This document shows, piece after piece, positions 1 through 5,227 of a stretch of DNA of 5,840 nucleotides. Position 1 is the first letter of the stretch, and every line of letters begins with the position of its first letter. Below the pieces are notes generated by a model. The model did not search any database. It was not told where the DNA came from and saw only the letters and a list, made by a program, of their open reading frames with translations. This DNA is from an uncultured Muribaculaceae bacterium (GTDB taxonomy: Bacteria; Bacteroidota; Bacteroidia; Bacteroidales; Muribaculaceae), in assembly GCA_947644475.1 (NCBI GenBank), contig CANRZQ010000184.1, positions 1 through 5,840 of the forward strand, given 5' to 3'. A program made the translations under genes and the position numbers.

Positions 1-641
1 CCTTCGACGGCACAAACCCGTCTGAACTTTTCAAAGAATACGCCGCTATCGGCAAGAGCCTTGGCACAGACGCATGGATGTTTGGCAAGGCGACCGCACG
101 CGAGGCTTTTCCTTACAAATTTATGCCCAAAGGCGAACCTGTAGGCGAAAGCGGGAAGGTGTTTATCGGCAATCGAACATCGTCGAGGCTGTTTATCACC
201 ATTGACCCCGACGCCGACATATTTTTCACCTCCGACCGGATGCGTGGCGACAATATTCTTACCGTTTTAGGCAAGAATGCCACGGCAGACTATCTTGCGG
301 CTCTTGAAGAAAAGGGCGTTTCGTATCTCGTGGTGGATGATGTATGCGACCTTCGCAAGGCTCTCACGCTTGTCAAGCGTTATTTCAATGTCGAGGCCAT
401 ATCCCTGCAAGGCGGAGGCATAATCGACGGCGCGATGCTCGCCCAAGGGCTTATCAGTGAATTGAGCCTTGTGGTTTATCCCGGTATCGACGGACTTGCC
501 GGTGCCCCGTCAATCTTTGAATACCTCGGAGGCTCCGATGAACGCCCCGCTGATGGCTGTGCCCTGGAACTTCTCTCAGTAGAGCAAAAGCCTCATGGCA
601 TAGTATGGCTGCGCTATAAATTTCATAATCTGCCGGAGTAA
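1..641 (+). CDS. RibD C-terminal domain / dihydrofolate-reductase-like reductase, 5'-truncated by the window edge
   Basis: The reading frame is open from the first complete codon at base 3 to TAA at 639-641, so this is the C-terminal 212 residues of a gene that begins upstream. The ATG at 78 lies inside conserved sequence (TDAWMFGKAT, like the DAWxxGRxT segment of the family) and is not the true start. Recognisable family features are that segment, a central strand-rich region, and LQGGGIIDGAMLAQGLISEL (about 405-464), the glycine-rich nucleotide-binding segment followed by the helix typical of RibD_C/DHFR-fold proteins. The fold binds NADPH. RibD itself reduces a pyrimidine ribosylamine in riboflavin synthesis, but stand-alone members like this have no deaminase domain and mostly unknown substrates, so a riboflavin role should not be assumed. 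Probably about 20-35 N-terminal residues are missing. It ends 6 nt before the zinc alcohol dehydrogenase, suggesting co-transcription. Family assignment is good; substrate is unknown. Confidence 0.85.
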   Translation, partial: FDGTNPSELFKEYAAIGKSLGTDAWMFGKATAREAFPYKFMPKGEPVGESGKVFIGNRTSSRLFITIDPDADIFFTSDRMRGDNILTVLGKNATADYLAALEEKGVSYLVVDDVCDLRKALTLVKRYFNVEAISLQGGGIIDGAMLAQGLISELSLVVYPGIDGLAGAPSIFEYLGGSDERPADGCALELLSVEQKPHGIVWLRYKFHNLPE

Positions 642-647
642 TCAATC

Positions 648-716
648 ATGAAAGGATTATCAAAATTGGTAAGCGGAGCAATACTATCGTTTTCTGCCAT
701 AGGATTGCAAGCACAG
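648..716 (+). other. Predicted Sec signal peptide of the zinc alcohol dehydrogenase
   Basis: Codons 1-23 encode a short basic start (K2, K6), an uninterrupted hydrophobic or small-residue stretch from about residue 7 to 20 (VSGAILSFSAIGL), and a polar end Q-A-Q before D24. The L-Q-A/Q junction suits signal peptidase I, and an Ala-Gln ending is common in Bacteroidetes exported proteins. There is no lipobox cysteine and no twin arginine, so lipoprotein and Tat export are unlikely. That this is a real, used signal is inference from composition. Confidence 0.6.
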
Positions 717-1781
717 GACTCAATTCCGACAAAAGGCTTTGCTGCTTTCGATGAAACGGGCGTATTCAAGCCTTACGAGTTCAACCGTCATTCTGTCGGT
801 GATGATGAGATACAGATTGAAATACTTTATTCAGGTATTTGTCACAGCGACCTGCATAATGTTCACGGCGACTGGCGCAAGGAAGAATATCCGATGGTCC
901 CGGGGCACGAGATTGCAGGAAAGGTTGTCAAAGTGGGCAAGGATGTCACAAAATTCAAAGTCGGCGACTATGCCGGTGTGGGCTGTATAATCAACTCATG
1001 CCATGAATGTGATTTCTGTAAAAATGGACAGGAGCATTATTGCAGCAACACAGTTTCAACTTACCACGACCATGACCCTTATCATAATAATGAACGTACA
1101 CAGGGCGGATATTCCAATAACTATGTAATATCTGAGGACTACGCGATACTAATTCCGCAAAATGCTGATTTGTCAAGAGTCGCCCCGTTGCTGTGTGCCG
1201 GAATTACAACCTATTCGCCGATTAAATTTGCCGGCGTTAAAGCAGGAGATAAGGTCGGAGTAGCCGGTTTCGGGGGTCTTGGTTATATGGCAGTCCGCTA
1301 TCTCAAACATCTCGGTGCAGATGTAACAGTATTTGACTTGACAGAGGATAAGCGTGGAGATGCTTCTAAACTCGGGGCAGAGCGGTATGTGAATGTCACT
1401 AATCCGGATGAAATGAAAGGTCTTGACAACACCTTCGATTTTATTATAAGCACCATTCCGACCAATTACGACCCGATTCAGTATATGAAGATGCTGAAAT
1501 GGAACGGACAGATGTGTATAGTCGGTATTCCGTCAAACGAAGATATGCCGGCTATCTCGATGCGCTCTTTCATCGGAATGGCCGACCGCAGGCTTTTCGG
1601 CTCACGCATAGGCAGTATCCCTGAAACGCAGGAGGCTATCAACTACTCGGTAGAAAACAACATCTATCCCGAAGTTGAGATTATTCCGGCTGATGCGGAA
1701 AAGATAACCGAAGCATACGGCAAAGTGCGCGACGGCAAAGTCAAGTTCCGCTATGTCATTGATATGTCAACTCTAAAATAA
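648..1781 (+). CDS. Zinc-dependent MDR alcohol dehydrogenase (cinnamyl-alcohol-dehydrogenase/YahK-like) with predicted signal peptide
   Basis: This 377-residue protein is a zinc-type medium-chain dehydrogenase that would interconvert an alcohol and its aldehyde. Catalytic zinc ligands are visible as C65 (GICHSD), H87-E88 (GHEIAG) and C183. The structural zinc site is C118-x2-C121-x2-C124-x7-C132. The Rossmann motif is AGFGGLG at 206-212. D230, at the end of the second Rossmann strand, replaces the small residue usual in NADPH-specific cinnamyl-type enzymes and hints at NADH use. The first 23 residues are additional to the normal family start: K2 and K6, a hydrophobic run from about L7 to L20, then QAQ, resembling a Sec signal peptide cleaved near A22. 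The catalytic body begins around I26. ATG 648 has GGAG at 635-638, 9 nt upstream. A TTG at 705 could give a cytosolic form but is badly placed relative to any ribosome site. Enzyme class is certain; location and substrate are not. Confidence 0.93.
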   Translation: MKGLSKLVSGAILSFSAIGLQAQDSIPTKGFAAFDETGVFKPYEFNRHSVGDDEIQIEILYSGICHSDLHNVHGDWRKEEYPMVPGHEIAGKVVKVGKDVTKFKVGDYAGVGCIINSCHECDFCKNGQEHYCSNTVSTYHDHDPYHNNERTQGGYSNNYVISEDYAILIPQNADLSRVAPLLCAGITTYSPIKFAGVKAGDKVGVAGFGGLGYMAVRYLKHLGADVTVFDLTEDKRGDASKLGAERYVNVTNPDEMKGLDNTFDFIISTIPTNYDPIQYMKMLKWNGQMCIVGIPSNEDMPAISMRSFIGMADRRLFGSRIGSIPETQEAINYSVENNIYPEVEIIPADAEKITEAYGKVRDGKVKFRYVIDMSTLK

Positions 1782-1790
1782 TTACATTTG
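1759..1790 (+). promoter_or_regulatory. Candidate Bacteroidetes-type internal promoter before the divergent iron-ADH gene
   Basis: TTG at 1759-1761 and TACATTTG at 1783-1790 are separated by 21 nt. They match the known Bacteroides -33 (TTTG/TTG) and -7 (TAnnTTTG) elements at an allowed spacing. The -7 box ends right at ATG 1791, so a transcript from here would begin inside the predicted coding region, and translation would then use the in-frame ATG at 1815. The -7 pattern alone also occurs by chance inside a gene at 1223-1230, so this is only a candidate. Confidence 0.25.
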
Positions 1791-3002
1791 ATGGAAGAAT
1801 ATACTCAAAGCAGAATGGCTGCGGTTCTTGATAAGGACAAGACCAACAAAGCGAATTACACTTGCAGTAATTTCCATTTCCAGACACCTATAAATGTATA
1901 TTTTGGCAAAGATGCCATATCGCATCTGCCCGAATTGCTGAACGGTAAGAAAAATGTCCTGCTCGTGTATGGCGGTGGTTCAGCAAAACGAAATGGAGCG
2001 TATGATGCCATTGTTTCCGAATTGCAGGCAAATGGCATAAGATGGTTCGACTTGGCTAGTTGCATCGGACCTCATTACGCTTTCGTCAAGAAGGGCATAG
2101 AGATATGCCGAAGCAATAATGTGGAATGTGTGATAGGAATCGGCGGCTGCTCCTGCATGGACATTGCCAAGATGATAGCCTTCGGAGCAAAGCATGACGA
2201 CATCTGGGATTATCTTACATTCAAGAAACCGGTGACCGGAAAAGAAGACAGACTTCTCATCGGAAGTGTTCCGACATATCCCTCCGGTGGTTCGGAGGCT
2301 GATGCCTCGGCGGAGATTGACGATCTCGAAACCGGTGAACACGGCTCATTATATGGCTTCTTTGCCGACTTTTCACTGCTTAATCCGGAGTTTACGTTTA
2401 CTCTTGATGCCGTGCAGAGTGCATACGCCGGGGCCGTGACATTCATTCAGGCAAGTGTCCCGTTTCTTGGCGGCTCGTTCCCATTGACTGACAGGTTTGG
2501 GCTAAGCATAATGAACACCGTGCGTGACAGTATAAAAGCCGTTCAGTTGAATCCTGATGATTACGATGCCCGTGCCGCTCAGATGTGGGCTTCGGCTATG
2601 ACTACAAGCAAACTGCTGTATTGTGGCAAACAATTGTCATGGTGTTTCAGTCTTTATAATGATGTTGAGATTATCCGCCTCTGTATGCCGTTGCATTACC
2701 GACAGGCATTTACAGTCCTGTTCCCGGAATGGCTCAGAACAATAGCCATACATCATGGTGAAGATGTCAAACGCTATATATGCTTGATATTTCCGGATTA
2801 CACTGAGTCTGACAGCAATATTATCAACTATGGCTGTGACAGGCTCAAAGCATATTTCAAAAATATCGGTTTGCCGACAAGTTATTCCGAATATGGCAAA
2901 GTGCCTGATGATGCGGCATTGCGCAATGCGGCAGAGCAACTTGCGGGCGACAGTGCTTTGTCCGTAGATGAACTTGTGGATATGTTCAAGGCTTGCCTGT
3001 AA
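1791..3002 (+). CDS. Divergent iron-containing alcohol dehydrogenase family protein lacking canonical metal ligands
   Basis: The 403-residue protein aligns end to end with the iron-ADH encoded at 3984 and with the YqhD/butanol dehydrogenase group. The NADPH-type motif GGGSAKR is at 61-67, a degenerate second glycine motif GIGGCSCMD is at 116-124 (normally GGGSVID), and PSGGSEA is at 164-170. The C-terminal half retains the conserved helical frame, including NPDD, MWASAM and IGLPTSYSEYG. The metal site is not retained: the Asp and His of the usual FDxxxH are T217 and A221, the His of CHxxxH is F286, its partner His is N290, and the last ligand aligns with P300 (H302 is nearby). It may be inactive, metal-independent or a non-catalytic partner subunit. 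Similarity continues on both sides, so a frameshift is not the cause. ATG 1791 is chosen over TTG 1788; ATG 1815 is a possible later start, and the first 25 or so residues are extra for the family. It starts 9 nt after the zinc ADH stop. Confidence 0.88.
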   Translation: MEEYTQSRMAAVLDKDKTNKANYTCSNFHFQTPINVYFGKDAISHLPELLNGKKNVLLVYGGGSAKRNGAYDAIVSELQANGIRWFDLASCIGPHYAFVKKGIEICRSNNVECVIGIGGCSCMDIAKMIAFGAKHDDIWDYLTFKKPVTGKEDRLLIGSVPTYPSGGSEADASAEIDDLETGEHGSLYGFFADFSLLNPEFTFTLDAVQSAYAGAVTFIQASVPFLGGSFPLTDRFGLSIMNTVRDSIKAVQLNPDDYDARAAQMWASAMTTSKLLYCGKQLSWCFSLYNDVEIIRLCMPLHYRQAFTVLFPEWLRTIAIHHGEDVKRYICLIFPDYTESDSNIINYGCDRLKAYFKNIGLPTSYSEYGKVPDDAALRNAAEQLAGDSALSVDELVDMFKACL

Positions 3003-3011
3003 TAAGATAGC

Positions 3012-3977
3012 ATGAATCACGTAATCGCCATATTGAAAAACTGGACGTTGCCAATAAGTATAACGATGGGGACATTGGTGTTTCTTATGTTCCATTGCAT
3101 AAATGTATTGGCTCCATTGAAGGCTCCGGTTGAAAGTTTTGTCGGATTCTTTATCCCGGCATTGGTGTTTGTGATGCTGTTCATTACATTCTGCAAAATT
3201 AACCCGCGCCATATGCAGATAAAGAAATGGCATTTGATTCTTGTGCTGTTCCAGATATTGTCATGCGTGCTGATTGCAGCTGTATTGTTTTTCTATCCAT
3301 CATTCCCTTACAGAATAGGAGCTGAAGGAGCGATGGTGTGTCTTATTGCTCCGACAGCAACCGCAGCGGCAGTAATAACCGGAAAGTTGGGAGGTAATGA
3401 AGCGTCGCTCACATCATATACAATCATCAGCAATATGGCTGCGGCGGTGTCGATACCGGTTATTTTTCCTCTTATAGAAGGTCGCGGCGATGCAACATTC
3501 ATTCAGCAGTTGATGGTTATAAGCCGACAAGTATTTCCTTTGCTCATCTTTCCTTTTTTTCTCGCTTGGGGCATACGCTTGTTTTTACCCAAACTGTTGG
3601 AGATTATTCTTAAACATTGCGGCTCACTCGCATTCTATCACTGGGGGATTGCCCTGATGGTTGTTGTCGGTCAGACGCTACGGTCTTTGGCTAACAGCGA
3701 TGCGAGCCATGCAACAATATGGACACTTGCGATAATCGGTCTTCTGACGTGCTGCATACAATTCGCCGCCGGAAAAATCATTGGCGGTTGCTATAATGAC
3801 CGAATAAGCGGCGGTCAGGGACTTGGGCAGAAGAACACTGTATTCGCAATATGGATCTCATATACATATCTTTTGCCTGTCACATCTATTGCTCCGAGTA
3901 GTTATATCCTGTGGCAGAACATCATAAACAGTTGGCAACTGTGGCATTATAACAAGAAACGATTAAAAAATAAATAA
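3012..3977 (+). CDS. Bile acid:sodium symporter (BASS) superfamily-like membrane transporter
   Basis: This 321-residue, strongly hydrophobic protein has about nine or ten membrane segments, roughly at 12-33, 43-61, 73-95, 104-123, 132-155, 165-191, 206-226, 234-257 and a pair within 273-312. Two stretches support the BASS-type fold: APTATAAAVITGKLGGNEA (113-131), a broken helix like the first crossover region of the family, and GQKNTVFAIW (272-281), like the second. The C-terminus is short and basic (KKRLKNK), consistent with the cytoplasmic side. Characterised relatives move bile acids, pantoate, pyruvate or other organic anions with sodium; which substrate this one moves, and in which direction, cannot be read here. 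It sits between two iron-ADH paralogs with gaps of 9 and 6 nt, so it probably carries a substrate or product of these enzymes. Fold assignment is fairly confident; the function is inferred. Confidence 0.8.
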   Translation: MNHVIAILKNWTLPISITMGTLVFLMFHCINVLAPLKAPVESFVGFFIPALVFVMLFITFCKINPRHMQIKKWHLILVLFQILSCVLIAAVLFFYPSFPYRIGAEGAMVCLIAPTATAAAVITGKLGGNEASLTSYTIISNMAAAVSIPVIFPLIEGRGDATFIQQLMVISRQVFPLLIFPFFLAWGIRLFLPKLLEIILKHCGSLAFYHWGIALMVVVGQTLRSLANSDASHATIWTLAIIGLLTCCIQFAAGKIIGGCYNDRISGGQGLGQKNTVFAIWISYTYLLPVTSIAPSSYILWQNIINSWQLWHYNKKRLKNK

Positions 3978-3983
3978 TATCAA

Positions 3984-5138
3984 ATGGAAAAATTCACATA
4001 TCAATATCCCGTAAAGCAGTATTTCGGGAAAGGATGTGCAGAAGAAGCACTGAAAAAAGAAATGCCTGATATGGGTAATGTTGTCATGCTTGCCTATGGC
4101 GGCGGGTCGCTGAAACGCACCGGTCTGTATGACAAAATCCGTGGCTGGCTTGAAGAAGCCGGCAAGACAGTTGTGGATTTCGGCGGCATCATGCCTAACC
4201 CGACTTATGCCAAAGTTCAGGAAGGAGCGGAGGTTGTCCGCAAAGAAGGTGTGGACTTCATTCTTGCCGTTGGTGGCGGTTCGGTAATCGACTGCTGCAA
4301 AATCATATCCGCTCAGGCAAAGACCGACGAGGATGTATGGGATATGTTCTACAATGAACACCGGCAGCCTGTCGTGTTCGTTCCATGCGGTGCTGTCGTT
4401 ACGGCCTCCGGCACCGGTGCGGAACAAAACAACGGCGCAGTAATAACCCACGAGGAAAAGAAACTCAAACAGGCTCTTTTCGGCGCGTTCCACCGTTTCG
4501 CAGTTCTTGACAGCGACCTTACGCTCACTCTCCCGATGAAACAGGTAATCAGCGGGGCTTTCGACACACTGAGCCACTGTATGGAAACTTATATGGGACA
4601 GCCCTTCGCCACCAATGTATCCGATGAAATCAACGAGGCGATAATGCGAAACGTGATTAAAAATATCCGTACACTTATAGCAAATCCTGACGATGACTTT
4701 GCCCGTGGCGAGTTGATGTGGGATTCTGCAATGGCGGAAAACGGGATGCTGAAACTCGGCAAGATAACCGACTTCCAATGTCACATGATTGAGCATGCCG
4801 TAGGTGCTTACACCGACTGCAACCACGGCCGGGGTCTTGCAGTGATACATCCCGCGCTCTATCGTCACTATCTGCCGGAAGGCGCGCCAAAACTGGCACG
4901 AATGGCCCGTGAGGTGTGGGGCGTTAATGACGATGACGACATGCGAGCCGCAAATAAAGGCATTGACCTTCTTGAAGATTTTATTCAAGAAATAGGGCTG
5001 CCTACACGCTGGAGCCAGATGGGTATCACTGATGAAAAGGTGATGCGCGATTCAGCCGATACCTGCGTGCTTACTCCCGGCTGCTGCAAGAAGTTTACCC
5101 GTGATGAAATCTTTGAAATTTTGAAAGGACAACTCTGA
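3984..5138 (+). CDS. Iron-containing alcohol dehydrogenase / aldehyde reductase, YqhD-butanol dehydrogenase type
   Basis: This 384-residue group III (iron-type) ADH is predicted to reduce aldehydes to alcohols in the cytoplasm. The N-terminal dinucleotide-binding half shows GGGSLKR (39-45), GGGSVID (97-103) and TASGTGAE (140-147). The C-terminal helical half carries the complete metal site: D194 and H198 in FDTLSH, H267 in CHMIEH, and H281 in CNHGRG. These fall at the same residue numbers as the metal ligands of E. coli YqhD, and H271 matches the extra active-site His. The serine-type first motif (GGGS rather than an Asp) suggests NADPH preference. Its length is normal for the group (YqhD is about 387). 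ATG 3984 is preceded by A-rich sequence without a Shine-Dalgarno, usual for Bacteroidetes. It is the last of five closely spaced genes. The likely role is scavenging of reactive aldehydes or a specific carbonyl reduction; the exact substrate is unknown. Confidence 0.95.
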   Translation: MEKFTYQYPVKQYFGKGCAEEALKKEMPDMGNVVMLAYGGGSLKRTGLYDKIRGWLEEAGKTVVDFGGIMPNPTYAKVQEGAEVVRKEGVDFILAVGGGSVIDCCKIISAQAKTDEDVWDMFYNEHRQPVVFVPCGAVVTASGTGAEQNNGAVITHEEKKLKQALFGAFHRFAVLDSDLTLTLPMKQVISGAFDTLSHCMETYMGQPFATNVSDEINEAIMRNVIKNIRTLIANPDDDFARGELMWDSAMAENGMLKLGKITDFQCHMIEHAVGAYTDCNHGRGLAVIHPALYRHYLPEGAPKLARMAREVWGVNDDDDMRAANKGIDLLEDFIQEIGLPTRWSQMGITDEKVMRDSADTCVLTPGCCKKFTRDEIFEILKGQL

Positions 5139-5141
5139 TAA

Positions 5142-5163
5142 GGTAAAATTGGTAATATTTACC
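5142..5163. repeat. AT-rich palindrome with GGTAA direct repeat, after the iron-ADH stop
   Basis: GGTAA occurs twice (5142-5146 and 5151-5155), followed by TTACC at 5159-5163. The second copy and TTACC form a 5-bp inverted repeat around TAT. Alternatively GGTAAA at 5142-5147 pairs with TTTACC at 5158-5163. It could be an operator or a weak RNA hairpin; it is short enough to arise by chance. Confidence 0.3.
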
Positions 5164-5167
5164 GAAG

Positions 5168-5206
5168 TTTGTGTTAAGCAAAGGTCTCAGACTTTTGTTT
5201 AATTTG
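5168..5206 (+). promoter_or_regulatory. Weak candidate promoter for the aldo/keto reductase
   Basis: TTTG at 5168-5171 followed after 18 nt by GACTTTTG (5190-5197) approximates the Bacteroidetes -33/-7 pair with one mismatch in TAnnTTTG and a slightly short spacer. TTAATTTG at 5199-5206 is another near match but lacks a -33 element. Both overlap the hairpin arms, so promoter and terminator readings compete. Only the 89-nt gap, unlike the 6-9 nt gaps upstream, argues for independent control. Confidence 0.18.
5174..5205 (+). terminator. Terminator-like hairpin between the iron-ADH and aldo/keto reductase genes
   Basis: TTAAGCAAAGGTC (5174-5186) pairs with GACTTTTGTTTAA (5190-5202) over 13 positions including two G-U pairs, leaving a TCA loop. 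TTT follows at 5203-5205. The stem is AT-rich and the U tract is short, so termination would be partial at best. It lies 35 nt after the iron-ADH stop and 22 nt before the next start, where it would separate the two transcription units or act as an attenuating hairpin. Confidence 0.4.
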
Positions 5207-5227
5207 CAGAACTAAATAAACAGCCAT

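Noticed and set aside
78..641. ATG 78 as the real start of the RibD_C-like gene
   Set aside because: The frame is open to the window edge and the residues upstream of this Met belong to the conserved domain, so the true start lies outside the window.
1..641. Assignment of the first gene to riboflavin or folate biosynthesis
   Set aside because: Only the DHFR-like reductase fold is visible; there is no deaminase domain in the window and the neighbours are alcohol/aldehyde dehydrogenases.
1223..1230. TAAATTTG, a perfect match to the Bacteroidetes -7 box inside the zinc ADH gene
   Set aside because: No TTG/TTTG element lies 19-21 nt upstream and it is within a conserved coding segment; a chance match.
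1788..1790. TTG as the start of the divergent iron-ADH
   Set aside because: An ATG follows immediately at 1791 and adds no conserved residue upstream; ATG is the more likely start.
2400..2740. Frameshift or sequencing error as the cause of the missing metal ligands in the divergent iron-ADH
   Set aside because: Family-like residues continue in the same frame before, within and after the region (NPDD, MWASAM, then IGLPTSYSEYG), so the changes are substitutions.
2637..3233. A 198-codon open frame on the - strand spanning the end of the divergent iron-ADH and the start of the transporter
   Set aside because: It crosses two well-supported + strand genes and its Cys/His-rich translation resembles no family; a shadow of the sense codons.
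3963..4988. A 341-codon open frame on the - strand across the iron-ADH gene
   Set aside because: It is antisense to a gene with a complete set of family motifs, its translation shows no recognisable domain, and long antisense frames are expected opposite coding sequence.
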